Shown piece after piece: positions 1 through 7,759 of a stretch of 17,146 nucleotides of DNA (the stretch's first letter is position 1; each line of letters starts with the position of its first letter). Origin of the DNA: Geobacter sp. UBA698 (GTDB lineage Bacteria; Desulfobacterota; Desulfuromonadia; Geobacterales; Pseudopelobacteraceae). Where the stretch lies: NCBI GenBank assembly GCA_002298925.1, contig DBMM01000094.1, forward strand, positions 1 through 17,146. The letters run 5' to 3'. The position numbers were made by a program, and so were the translations under genes. The notes beneath the pieces are model-generated. The model searched no databases, was not told the origin of the DNA, and saw nothing but the letters and a program-made list of their open reading frames with translations.

Positions 1-51
1 CGAGTCATGGCAATCAGTGTGGCGCGAGGAAGGCCGGGTCAGCTCATCCGG

Positions 52-1110
52 TCAGCCGAAAAGCTCGTCAAAGATGGCCTGGACAGTGGTGATCCGGTCG
101 GCCTTCCAGGCGTTGCTGCCGCAGAAGACCAGGCCGGTCTCCGTATCGCCCCGCTGGGCACGGTCCAGGGCCGAGACAATGCAGAAGCGCTCGCCGGTTT
201 CCTTGTAGGTGCATTTCTTCAGGCATCCCAGGCGGCAGGGGGTGTGATGATCCAGGTCGTACTGGCGGATCTCTTCCTGGTTGGTGATGATGGCGCGACC
301 CGGCAGTCCGGCCGGACTCATGATCAGTCCGATATCCTCCTGGCGGCACTCCAGATACTTCTGCTTGAAGGCGTCATCGGCGTCGCATTCTTCCGTGCAG
401 ACAAAACGGCTGCCCATCTGTACGCCGTCGGCCCCTTCCGCCAGGGCATGCTCCAGATCGGCCCGGTCCCAGATGCCGCCGGCGGCGATAATCGGTATCT
501 CCGCGTCGAATTCGTTGCGAAAGAACTCCTTGACCTGGCGGACCGTGGCGTACTGGTCGTATTCGCCGGTACCGATGTGCTCCAGCTTCTCGCCCAGATG
601 GCCGCCGGCCGTATCCGGATCCTCCACCACCACCGCATCCGGCAGCCGGTGAAAGGTCTTGTGCCATTTTTTGGCGATCAGCTGGGCTGCCCGCAGTGAC
701 GATACGATCGGAACCAGGGCCACATCCGGCGCATGGGCGGTCAGTTCGGGCAGGTTCATGGGGAGTCCGGCCCCGCAGACGATCACCTTGGCGCCACCCT
801 CAATGGCAGCCTTGACCAGCTGTTCGTAGTCGGACAGGGCCACCATCACATTGACTCCGATGATGCCGTCCGGTGCAATTTCATAGGCCTTGGCCAGTTC
901 GGCCTTGAATGCGGCCGCATCGGCCTGAAAATAGTTTCTGCCATTGTAGAGACCGCTGTTGAGGGCGATTCCCGGTGCAGCCACCAGGCCGACCCCGCCG
1001 CATTTGGCAACATGTCCGGCCAGGCTTCCGGCGGATATGCGTACCCCCATGCCCCCCTGGATCAAGGGATAACGGACAAGATGCTTTCCGATTCGAAGCG
1101 GCTGTGTCAT
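52..1110 (-). CDS. NAD(P)H-dependent flavin oxidoreductase / nitronate monooxygenase-like protein
   Basis: A 352-residue FMN-dependent TIM-barrel protein of the nitronate monooxygenase (2-nitropropane dioxygenase, COG2070) family. Visible family motifs are the N-terminal QGGMGVRIS segment (about residues 18-26), EDPDTAGGHLG (163-173, with the AGGH signature), IIAAGGI (207-213) and the phosphate-binding stretch GADGVQMGSRF (226-236). The start at 1110 is preferred over an in-frame ATG at 1134 because an AGGAGG-type ribosome site lies just upstream of it. The C-terminal part has Cys at 292, 296, 300, 310 and 330; the C-x3-C-x3-C-x9-C arrangement could hold metal or an Fe-S cluster, which the classical enzymes lack. 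The substrate cannot be read from the sequence; nitronate oxidation or an enoyl-reductase-like role are both possible. It is divergent from the gene at 1282 and seems to be a single-gene unit here. Confidence 0.9.
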   Translation of the reverse strand: MTQPLRIGKHLVRYPLIQGGMGVRISAGSLAGHVAKCGGVGLVAAPGIALNSGLYNGRNYFQADAAAFKAELAKAYEIAPDGIIGVNVMVALSDYEQLVKAAIEGGAKVIVCGAGLPMNLPELTAHAPDVALVPIVSSLRAAQLIAKKWHKTFHRLPDAVVVEDPDTAGGHLGEKLEHIGTGEYDQYATVRQVKEFFRNEFDAEIPIIAAGGIWDRADLEHALAEGADGVQMGSRFVCTEECDADDAFKQKYLECRQEDIGLIMSPAGLPGRAIITNQEEIRQYDLDHHTPCRLGCLKKCTYKETGERFCIVSALDRAQRGDTETGLVFCGSNAWKADRITTVQAIFDELFG

Positions 1111-1220
1111 GGGCTCCTCCTGCTGCACTATCAAGATTCTCCTGCCATACTACCAGCACTCCAGCGGGTTTTAATGTAATAGTTTTGTAAAAGCAGAAGC
1201 CGTCAGCCCCCCTTTCCTGA

Positions 1221-1249
1221 TTGACTCACCCGGTTCGATAAGGAATAAT
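1221..1249 (+). promoter_or_regulatory. Sigma-70-type promoter for the 1282-3530 operon
   Basis: TTGACT at 1221-1226 and AATAAT at 1244-1249 are separated by exactly 17 bp, close to the housekeeping consensus. Transcription would start near 1256, giving a short leader that holds the AGGAG ribosome site just before the ATG at 1282. Confidence 0.65.
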
Positions 1250-1281
1250 GCCGGCGATCGCATCGGCACAAAGGAGCCTGG

Positions 1282-2757
1282 ATGAAGAAGTTTTCCGCAC
1301 AGATCGCCCTGGTCCTGCTGCTGGCAGGAGTCACTGTCCGGCCGGCGGCGGCGGATGACCCGGCCGTACACATGGCTGAGCAGCACCCCGCCAGCGCCTC
1401 CGGCACAATCGCCACCTTCTGGCCGCTGTTCGATTACCGCAGTAGCCCGGCCAGCGGCTACAGCAACCTCTCCATCCTCGGCCCGCTCTTCAAGCGGGAG
1501 CATGCGGGCGACAGCACAACAACGGCTATCCGCCCGCTCTTTTTCAGCAGTTCCTCGCCCGATTCGGAGGACAGCGATATCCTCTATCCGCTCGCCTCCA
1601 CCGGCAGTTCGGAGGGCGACAGCGATACCCAGGTACTCAAGCTCTACCAGAAGCATGTCAGCCGTGCCGGGACCCCCGAAGAAAAGCGGGCTGCCATGCT
1701 GTTCCCCTTCTACATCAGCGGCCAATCGGAAAAATACGGCCCCTACAGCTCGTTCTTCCCGTTTTACGGCGACATCTACGAGCGCTTCTGGCGGGATGAG
1801 TACCATTTCATCCTGTTTCCGCTCTACGGCCGCACCGTCAGGAAGGGCACCACCTCCAGCAACTATCTGTACCCCTTCTTCAATACCGTCAGCGGTGAAA
1901 ACGAAAGCGGCTTCCAGTTCTGGCCGCTCTACGGCCAGGCCTCCAAGCGCGGTGTCTATGCCAAGCGCTTTGTGTTGTGGCCCTTCTTCATCAGCGAGCA
2001 GCTCGGCCAGGACAGCGACAATCCCACCCGCAACGTCTCGCTGCTGCCGTTCTACTCCTCATCGGAATCACCCCGGCGCACAGCCACTTACGCCCCCTGG
2101 CCCTTCTGCGGTGTGGTGCGGGACGGCAGCGGCCAGGTCATCGAGCGGGATTTCCTGTGGCCCATCTGGATGACGGCCCAGGGCAAGGAATCCAGCACGC
2201 AGCGTTTCATCCCCTTTTACGCCGAATCCAGGGTCAAGGACAGCAGCAGCAGCTGGATCATGTGGCCGATCTACCACCATGAAAGCATCGATTCGGCCAC
2301 GTTCCGGCAGGACAAGACCAGCCTGTTGTATTTCCTCTTCAGGCGTTCGGATGAATCCTGGCCCCAGACCGGCAAGGAACGCTCCCGCAGCGCCCTGTGG
2401 CCGCTGTATACCTGGAAGCGCGACGAAAACGGCGAGCGGACACTCTCCCTGCTGGCCCCGGTTGAGCCGGTCTTCTCGGCAGATGGGATCGAGCGCAACT
2501 GGGCGCCGCTCTGGCGGCTGTTCATCTCGAAGTGGGACGACAAGGGCAACGGGGCCGCCTCACTGCTCTGGAACCTGTTCTGGTACGAGCAGCGCGGCAG
2601 CGAGAGCGCCTGGGAGCTCTCTCCGCTGCTCTCCTGGCGCTCGACCAGGGCCGGAACGGAGTTCAGGCTGCTGAAGGGGCTGTTCGGCTATGACGGCACG
2701 GCCGGGTCATCATCGCTGAGTATCTTCTGGATACCGTTCGGGGGGGGAAGCAAGTGA
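1282..2757 (+). CDS. Exported W-P-[hydrophobic]-[aromatic] repeat protein, function unknown
   Basis: A 491-residue protein that I cannot assign to a named family. It has a clear Sec signal peptide (MKK, hydrophobic core, likely cleavage after AAA near residue 24). The rest is about 15-20 degenerate repeats spaced roughly every 20-30 residues, each with a short core such as FWPLF, LFPFY, FFPFY, LFPLY, LYPFF, FWPLY, LWPFF, LLPFY, MWPIY or LWPLY, separated by polar, Ser/Asp/Arg-rich linkers. Alternating hydrophobic strands with aromatic ends suggest a beta-rich repeat fold, in the periplasm or at the outer membrane. The start has a good AGGAG site 6-7 bases upstream. The stop overlaps the start of the MlaE-type permease gene by 4 bp, so the two are translationally coupled. 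A role in envelope lipid transport follows only from this coupling. Confidence 0.85.
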   Translation: MKKFSAQIALVLLLAGVTVRPAAADDPAVHMAEQHPASASGTIATFWPLFDYRSSPASGYSNLSILGPLFKREHAGDSTTTAIRPLFFSSSSPDSEDSDILYPLASTGSSEGDSDTQVLKLYQKHVSRAGTPEEKRAAMLFPFYISGQSEKYGPYSSFFPFYGDIYERFWRDEYHFILFPLYGRTVRKGTTSSNYLYPFFNTVSGENESGFQFWPLYGQASKRGVYAKRFVLWPFFISEQLGQDSDNPTRNVSLLPFYSSSESPRRTATYAPWPFCGVVRDGSGQVIERDFLWPIWMTAQGKESSTQRFIPFYAESRVKDSSSSWIMWPIYHHESIDSATFRQDKTSLLYFLFRRSDESWPQTGKERSRSALWPLYTWKRDENGERTLSLLAPVEPVFSADGIERNWAPLWRLFISKWDDKGNGAASLLWNLFWYEQRGSESAWELSPLLSWRSTRAGTEFRLLKGLFGYDGTAGSSSLSIFWIPFGGGSK

Positions 2758-3530
2758 ATATGTTTCTGGCATTCATAGGGCGCAAGGTGCTGTACCTGTG
2801 CCGCATCACCGGCGAGGTGCTGCTGCTATTGTGGGGCACGCTGCGCTCATGCCGCGAGCTCCCCCGCAATACCCCCTCGGTCCTGACCCAGATGGCCATC
2901 ATTGGTTACGAGACCCTGCCTGTGGCGTCGGTCATGGCCTTTTTCGTCGGCATGGTGCTGGCGCTGCAGACCGGGGTGGAGCTTTCCAAGTACGGCACCC
3001 AGGACATCATCGGCAGTATCGTCGGCCTCTCCATGGTGCGCGAGCTGGGGCCGGTCATGACCAGCTTTCTGGTGGCGGGGCGGGCCGGGTCGGCCATGGC
3101 GGCCGAGCTGGGGGTCATGACGGTCTACGAAGAGATCGACGCCCTCAAGACCATGGAGATCGACCCGGTGCGCTACCTGGTCATGCCGCGCCTGATCGCG
3201 GCCCTGATCTGCGTGCCGATCCTGACCATCTACGCCGATGTGGTCGGCATCGCCGGCGGAGCGATCATCAGCCATCTGCACCCGCGCCTGTTCATCTCCT
3301 ACGCCACCTACACCGACTCGCTGCGCATGGCGCTCAAATTCAAGGAGGTCACCGTCGGGTTGACCAAGTCCTTTGTCTTCGGCGGCATCATCGCCACCAT
3401 CTGCTGCTACGTCGGTTTCAAGACCTCGGGCGGAGCCCGGGGGATCGGCATCGCCACCACCCGCGCGGTGGTGCTCTCCTTCATGCTGATCCTGGTGGCG
3501 GATTACTTCCTGACGCGGCTGCTGATGTAG
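2754..3530 (+). CDS. MlaE/YrbE-type ABC transporter permease (lipid transport)
   Basis: A 258-residue inner-membrane protein of the MlaE (DUF140) family, the permease of ABC systems that move phospholipids between inner and outer membranes. Length and layout are typical: an N-terminal amphipathic region, several long hydrophobic segments (about 47-75, 98-120, 145-175, 205-222, 236-255), the conserved ELGPVMTSFLVAGRAGSAMAAELG region (97-120) and the cytoplasmic coupling segment EEIDALKTMEIDPVRYLVMPR (126-146). Translation may begin at the GTG at 2754, which overlaps the previous stop, or at the ATG at 2760, two codons on. The usual partners (MlaF ATPase, MlaD substrate-binding protein) are not in the window, and a terminator follows directly, so this permease sits apart from them. 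Calling it mlaE itself would go further than the data allow. Confidence 0.9.
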   Translation: MNMFLAFIGRKVLYLCRITGEVLLLLWGTLRSCRELPRNTPSVLTQMAIIGYETLPVASVMAFFVGMVLALQTGVELSKYGTQDIIGSIVGLSMVRELGPVMTSFLVAGRAGSAMAAELGVMTVYEEIDALKTMEIDPVRYLVMPRLIAALICVPILTIYADVVGIAGGAIISHLHPRLFISYATYTDSLRMALKFKEVTVGLTKSFVFGGIIATICCYVGFKTSGGARGIGIATTRAVVLSFMLILVADYFLTRLLM

Positions 3531-3557
3531 CCGCAAACATCCCGGCAGCACACAAAA

Positions 3558-3600
3558 AGAGGGGCAACTCCCGCTCATGGGAATTGCCCCTCTCTTTTTT
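3558..3600. terminator. Bidirectional intrinsic terminator between the MlaE-type gene and nifK
   Basis: A 15-bp stem (3558-3572 with 3579-3593) around a 6-base loop, followed by six T on the plus strand and five T on the minus strand. It lies between two convergent genes and can end both. The one imperfect position (3568/3583) is a C-A mismatch in plus-strand RNA but a G-U pair in minus-strand RNA, so the hairpin is completely paired for the nifHDK transcript. Confidence 0.88.
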
Positions 3601-3625
3601 CAGCTCAGCCGGCCAGAAACATCTC

Positions 3626-5095
3626 TTAGCGCATCAGTTCAAACTGCTGATCCTCACAGGTCTCGTCCTTCATTTCGATAAACTTGTTGCAGATCTCGGT
3701 CACCATGTTGACGACCCCCTGATAGCCGACCAGCGGGTAACGGTGTTTGTTGACCCGGTCCATAATCGGGAAGCCGAAGCGGAACAGGGGCACCTTGGCG
3801 TCGCGAGCGGCAAATTTGCCGTGGCTGTCGCCGATGACGGCATCGACCGGATCGGTCACCAGCAGACTGCGCATATGCCAGAGGTCTTTGTTCATGTGGA
3901 TTTTGCATCCGTTGCCGTACATTGAACCGTCCAGCAACGCCTGAAGATCTTTCTCAACTTTCTTGGTGCCGCGGCTGCAGAGTATGTGGTGCGGTATGGC
4001 GCCCATCTCCAGCAGGAAGGAAACATAGCCCATCAGGTAATCCGGATCACCGTAGACGGCGAACTTCTTGCCGTGCATGTACTGGTGCGAATCGGTCACG
4101 GCATCCACGGCACGACCGCGCTCGTTCTTGATCGAAGCCGGAATTTCCTTGCCGAACAGCTCGGCCACTTTCATCAGGAAGGCATCGGTCTTGGCGATAC
4201 CCATCGGCAGCGGCATGGAAACATGCTTGCCGGAGTAATTGTCCTTGATCCAGCCGAAGGTCTTGGGTGTGGCATAAGGTCCCAAGGTGATGGTGGCCTT
4301 GCCGTTGATCGAGTCGGCTGCGTCCTCCAGTTTGGTTCCGCCGGCGTAGATATGGTAACTGCCGTCGCAGGGTGAATCGAAGGTGTCGGAAATGTCGGCC
4401 AGAACCGTGACGGGAACACCCATCTCTTTCAAGAGACGCTTGTATTCGCGATAGTCGCCGGTATTGAAGTCGCAGCCCGGGATCAGGTTCAGCTTGCCGG
4501 TGCAGCGCCCCTCCACCTGTTTGCCCTCGGTCAGGGTCTGCAGGATCGACACCAGCATGGAGTCATAGCCGTGGATATGGGTGCCGTTGAAGCTGGGTGT
4601 GTTGGCATAGGGAGTCGGCAGCTCCGTGGGAACACATTTTTTCTGCTTGGCATTCTTGATGAATGCGGTCAGGTCGTCGCCGATAACCTCCGGCATGCAG
4701 GAGGTAAAGACTGCAATCATCTTGGGTTTGTAGATGGCGTAGGCATTCTCCATGCCCTCATGTAGGTTGTTCTGTCCACCGAACACCGCGCCGTCCTCGG
4801 TCATGGCATCGGATACGGCCGGAGCCGGCTCACGGAAGTGACGGTTAAGGGTCGAGCGGTAGTAGGAAGCACAACCCTGTGAGCCATGCACGAAGGGGAG
4901 GGTGCCTTCAAAACCGTGGGCGGCCAGCTGTGCGCCCAGCGGCTGACAGGCATGGGCCGGGTTGATCACCAGCGCCTGACGGGCAAAGTTTTTCTCTTTG
5001 TACTCTTCGGTATTGATCCAGTTCTTGACCCGCTCAATCTCTTCCGGTGGGGTCTCGACAATCTTTTTAACTTCAAGGTTTAGTAGGTTTGACAT
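3626..5095 (-). CDS. nifK: Nitrogenase molybdenum-iron protein beta chain
   Basis: The 489-residue beta subunit of dinitrogenase, which with NifD forms the alpha2-beta2 MoFe protein that reduces N2 to ammonia. P-cluster ligands are visible as Cys50 (HACQPLG), Cys75 (GSQGCASYYR) and Cys133 (FTSCMPEVIGDD). The C-terminal half has the family segments GDPDYLMGYVSF and FPIMDRVNKHRYPLVGYQG. The protein is somewhat shorter at the N-terminus than the Azotobacter enzyme, as in many anaerobes. The start at 5095 has an AAAGGAG site a few bases upstream. It is the last gene of nifHDK and is followed by a terminator. The nifD-nifK gap is 133 bp and holds a twin-hairpin repeat, so the NifK level may depend on read-through and mRNA processing there. 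Confidence 0.98.
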   Translation of the reverse strand: MSNLLNLEVKKIVETPPEEIERVKNWINTEEYKEKNFARQALVINPAHACQPLGAQLAAHGFEGTLPFVHGSQGCASYYRSTLNRHFREPAPAVSDAMTEDGAVFGGQNNLHEGMENAYAIYKPKMIAVFTSCMPEVIGDDLTAFIKNAKQKKCVPTELPTPYANTPSFNGTHIHGYDSMLVSILQTLTEGKQVEGRCTGKLNLIPGCDFNTGDYREYKRLLKEMGVPVTVLADISDTFDSPCDGSYHIYAGGTKLEDAADSINGKATITLGPYATPKTFGWIKDNYSGKHVSMPLPMGIAKTDAFLMKVAELFGKEIPASIKNERGRAVDAVTDSHQYMHGKKFAVYGDPDYLMGYVSFLLEMGAIPHHILCSRGTKKVEKDLQALLDGSMYGNGCKIHMNKDLWHMRSLLVTDPVDAVIGDSHGKFAARDAKVPLFRFGFPIMDRVNKHRYPLVGYQGVVNMVTEICNKFIEMKDETCEDQQFELMR

Positions 5096-5150
5096 GGTGT
5101 ACTCCTTTTGGGCCGGAAACTCATCCGTTACACAGCCTCGATTTTGATAT

Positions 5151-5230
5151 AACCCCTCCCGGCCTCCCCTTGTCAGGGGAGGAGTAAGGGCTTAAACCTC
5201 CCCCCTGACAAGGGGGGATTGAGGGGGGTT
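5151..5230. repeat. Twin-palindrome repeat between nifD and nifK
   Basis: An 80-bp inverted repeat whose two halves are each a hairpin: 5163-5182 (a CCTCCCCT arm, TGTC loop, AGGGGAGG arm) and about 5197-5218 (a C-rich arm, GACA loop, G-rich arm). The halves mirror each other, including the outer AACCCC/GGGGTT ends, with about 14 unpaired bases between them. This is the layout of paired REP-like elements. The right end runs into nifD: the TAA stop (5231-5229 read on the minus strand) shares its first bases with the terminal GGTT of the repeat. The sequence shows the structure; mobility is inference. Confidence 0.8.
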
Positions 5231-6674
5231 AGAACGGCGCTTTGACCAGATTCCAGGTCGGGCTGTTGATCGCCATATCTATATCCCGGGCAAAAACCTC
5301 GAAGCCCTTGTAACCGTGGTAAGGACCGGAATAATCCCAGCTGTGCATCTGCCGGAACGGGATGCCCATCTTCTGGAAGACGTATTTTTCCTTGATACCG
5401 CTGCCAACCAGGTCCGGCTTGAGTGCGTCGGCAAACTTCTCGAACTCGTACTCGGAGGGGTCGTCATAAACCACGGTGGCATCGGGCATTTCCGGTGCGG
5501 TACGGTCGTAGTCGTCGGTGTGGGCAAACTCGTAACCGGAACCGACGCAGTCCATGCCCAGATCTTCATAGGCGCCGATGGTGTGACGGGGGCGGAGACC
5601 ACCCACCAGCAGCATGACCTTCTTGCCATCCAGACGCGGTTTGTACTCTTCGATAATTGCCTGCATGATCGGGTCGTACTTGGCGATCACTGCCTCAACC
5701 TTCTCCTTGATGGTATCGTCGAACAGTTCAGCCAGTGCCCGCAGGCTCTGCTTGATCTTGGTCGGACCGAAGAAGTTCAGCTCGATCCAGGGAATACCGA
5801 ATTTCTCTTCCATCACCTTGCACATGTAGTTCATGGAGCGGTAGCAGTGGATCACGTTGAGCTTCACCTTGTGGGTGGCGGCAATCTTTTCCAGTTCGCC
5901 ATCGCCGGTCCAGACCGCCTTGACGTTGAGACCGCACTCTTCCAGGAGCGGCTTGGTCGACCAGGCATCGCCGCCGATGTTGTACTCGCCGATCAGGGCG
6001 ATGTCATAGGGGCTCTCGGGCTCGGCAAATTCGCGAGTACCGATGATGTAGTCGCGGATGGTATCGTTGGAGATATGGTGACCCAGTGACTGGGAGACGC
6101 CACGGAAACCTTCGCAGTTACAGGGGATGATCGGAATGTCCAGATCCTTGGCGGACTGCTTGGCCACCGAGTTGATATCGTCGCCGATCAGACCGACCGG
6201 GCATTCGGACAGAACCGAGATGCCTTTGGCCAGCGGGAACAGATCGTGGGCCTCTTCCAGCAGGGTCTTGAGCTTCTTGTCGCCGCCGTAGACGATGTCT
6301 TTTTCCTGGAAATCGGAGGTGAACTGCATGGCGAAGTTGGTTACGCCGGTGATGCCGCTCATCATGTTGCGGCGTGTGCCCCAGGAGTACCAGCCGCAGC
6401 CGACCGGACCGTGGGATACGTGCACCATGTCGCGGATCGGGCCCCAGACAACACCCTTTGCGCCGGCATAGGCGCAACCGCGGGCACTCATGACGCCGGG
6501 AACGGTTTTCTTGTTGGATTTGACCGATGCGCAGCCGGAGGCGGCATCATTGGGCGCAAGGTGCGGGGCGCGCTTCTTCCTGGCTTTCTCCGGGTAGACC
6601 GACAGCGCCTCGTCAATCATGGCCTGGGTCGATTCCTTGGTTATGCCCTCAATTTTTCGAATTTTATCTGACAT
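5229..6674 (-). CDS. nifD: Nitrogenase molybdenum-iron protein alpha chain
   Basis: The 481-residue alpha subunit of dinitrogenase, which carries the FeMo cofactor. P-cluster ligands are Cys67 (ARGCAYAGAKG), Cys93 (GPVGCGWYSWGTRRN) and Cys158 (LSECPVGLIGDD). The FeMo-cofactor ligands are Cys277 (VIHCYRSMNY) and His444 (QMHSWDYSGPYHGY). Gln195 and His199 match the homocitrate-side and substrate-side residues. These motifs mark a molybdenum enzyme rather than a vanadium or iron-only one. An in-frame ATG exists upstream at 6737, but the start at 6674 has an AAGGAG site right before it and yields the conserved N-terminus. It lies 69 bp downstream of nifH in the same transcript. Its stop codon overlaps the end of the repeat at 5151-5230. 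Confidence 0.98.
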   Translation of the reverse strand: MSDKIRKIEGITKESTQAMIDEALSVYPEKARKKRAPHLAPNDAASGCASVKSNKKTVPGVMSARGCAYAGAKGVVWGPIRDMVHVSHGPVGCGWYSWGTRRNMMSGITGVTNFAMQFTSDFQEKDIVYGGDKKLKTLLEEAHDLFPLAKGISVLSECPVGLIGDDINSVAKQSAKDLDIPIIPCNCEGFRGVSQSLGHHISNDTIRDYIIGTREFAEPESPYDIALIGEYNIGGDAWSTKPLLEECGLNVKAVWTGDGELEKIAATHKVKLNVIHCYRSMNYMCKVMEEKFGIPWIELNFFGPTKIKQSLRALAELFDDTIKEKVEAVIAKYDPIMQAIIEEYKPRLDGKKVMLLVGGLRPRHTIGAYEDLGMDCVGSGYEFAHTDDYDRTAPEMPDATVVYDDPSEYEFEKFADALKPDLVGSGIKEKYVFQKMGIPFRQMHSWDYSGPYHGYKGFEVFARDIDMAINSPTWNLVKAPF

Positions 6675-6743
6675 GGTAAGCTCCTTATTATGGTGATGGC
6701 CTGCTGCAGGGGCAACCCGGTTGGGCCGCCCCCGCATACCAAT

Positions 6744-7613
6744 CTATGCAGCTGCCTTCTCTGCTACGCCGACTATGGTCTCATCTTCCGCTTCCATGAT
6801 GCCGAACTTCATCAGCAGTTCTTCCAGCTCTTCCATCTCCAGCGGGGTCGGAACCACCAGCATCTTGTTGTCGGCGATCTTCTGGGCCAGGGTCAGGTAT
6901 TCCTGTGCCTGCGGGTGTTCCGGCGAGTACTCGATGACCGTCATCCTGCGAAGCTCAGCTCTCTGGACCTGATTGTCGCGGGGGACGAAGTGGATCATCT
7001 GGGTGCCGAGGCGGCGGGCCAGCTCGGAAATCAGCTCGAACTCCATGTCGGTCTTTCTGGCGTTGCAGATCAGGCCGGCCAGGCGGACCTTGCCGGAGGA
7101 AGCGTATTTGAGAATGCCCTTGGAGATGTTGTTGGCAGCATACATGGCCATCATCTCGCCGGAGGTGACGATGTAGATCTCTTCGGCCTTGCCTTCACGG
7201 ATCGGCATGGCGAACCCGCCGCAGACAACGTCGCCGAGAACATCGTAGAACACGAAATCGAGATCATCGGTATAGGCGCCGTTCTCTTCCAGGAAGTTGA
7301 TGGCGGTGATGACGCCGCGGCCGGCACAGCCGACACCCGGCTCGGGTCCGCCGGACTCAACACATTTGATGTCGCCGTAGCCGACCTTCATGACATCTTC
7401 CAGTTCCAGGTCCTCAACGGTACCAAGTTCACGAACCAGGTCCATAACCGTATTCTGTGCCTTGGCGTGCAGGATCAGACGGGTGGAGTCGGCCTTGGGG
7501 TCGCAGCCCACAATCATGACCTTCTTGCCAAGAGAAGCGAGACCCGCCACCGTGTTCTGGGTTGTGGTTGATTTGCCGATGCCGCCTTTGCCGTAAATTG
7601 CGATCTGTCTCAT
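6744..7613 (-). CDS. nifH: Nitrogenase iron protein (dinitrogenase reductase)
   Basis: A 289-residue homodimeric ATPase that passes electrons to NifDK and also serves in FeMo-cofactor synthesis. It has the Walker A motif GKGGIGKS (9-16), the 4Fe-4S cluster ligands Cys96 (GCAGRGV) and Cys131 (DVVCGGFAMP), and the DVLGDVVCGG switch region. Arg99 is the residue that DraT ADP-ribosylates in organisms with that system; no draT or draG is seen here. In-frame extension upstream is possible, but the start at 7613 has an AAAGGAG site and gives the standard MRQIAIYGKGG N-terminus. It is the first gene of nifHDK. It is preceded by a sigma-54 promoter and a leader of about 136 nt with an antiterminator/terminator pair, so expression is controlled both at initiation and at elongation. 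Confidence 0.99.
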   Translation of the reverse strand: MRQIAIYGKGGIGKSTTTQNTVAGLASLGKKVMIVGCDPKADSTRLILHAKAQNTVMDLVRELGTVEDLELEDVMKVGYGDIKCVESGGPEPGVGCAGRGVITAINFLEENGAYTDDLDFVFYDVLGDVVCGGFAMPIREGKAEEIYIVTSGEMMAMYAANNISKGILKYASSGKVRLAGLICNARKTDMEFELISELARRLGTQMIHFVPRDNQVQRAELRRMTVIEYSPEHPQAQEYLTLAQKIADNKMLVVPTPLEMEELEELLMKFGIMEAEDETIVGVAEKAAA

Positions 7614-7629
7614 TTGTGTTGCTCCTTTC

Positions 7630-7647
7630 GGCCACCAATCCGTGGCC
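7630..7647 (-). other. Stem-loop next to the nifH ribosome-binding site
   Basis: GGCCAC and GTGGCC (6 bp) enclose a 6-base loop, ending right before the AAAGGAG site (7621-7628) of nifH. It lies downstream of the terminator hairpin, so it exists only in read-through transcripts. It may protect the 5' end or affect initiation; this role is inferred. Confidence 0.5.
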
Positions 7648-7666
7648 AGTGGGTTTTTTTCGGGGC

Positions 7667-7704
7667 AAATAAAAAGGCGCCCCATTTTTTTGAATGGCGG
7701 CGCC
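7667..7704 (-). terminator. Leader terminator (attenuator) upstream of nifH
   Basis: In minus-strand RNA, GGCGCC (7704-7699), a bulged G (7698) and CCAUU (7697-7693) pair with AAUGG (7686-7682) and GGCGCC (7681-7676) around a 6-nt loop, followed by UUUUUAUUU. This is a full intrinsic terminator placed between the promoter and nifH. It would stop transcription unless its 5' arm is captured by the overlapping hexaloop hairpin at 7698-7711. Confidence 0.85.
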
Positions 7705-7711
7705 TTTGCCG
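7698..7711 (-). promoter_or_regulatory. ANTAR-type antiterminator hairpin in the nifH leader
   Basis: Minus-strand RNA folds CGGC-AAAGGC-GCCG: a 4-bp stem with a six-base loop that has A at position 1 and G at position 4, the signature recognised by ANTAR-domain antiterminators. It shares 7698-7704 with the 5' arm of the terminator, so only one structure can form at a time. Geobacter sulfurreducens is known to control some nitrogen-fixation genes through the ANTAR response regulator GnfR; that a GnfR-like protein acts here is inferred. No second hexaloop with A1/G4 was found upstream in the leader. Confidence 0.75.
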
Positions 7712-7759
7712 AGTTCATCCTAATTGTGTCTTGCCGTTGTTGCTCTGTGCTTTACTCTT

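Noticed and set aside
2798..3925. Long open frame (375 codons) on the plus strand across the MlaE-type gene and the end of nifK
   Set aside because: It overlaps two certain genes in other frames, has His/Arg/Gly-rich low-complexity translation typical of GC-rich shadow frames, and runs through the bidirectional terminator.
5316..6089. 257-codon plus-strand open frame opposite nifD
   Set aside because: A shadow of nifD caused by codon bias; no family features.
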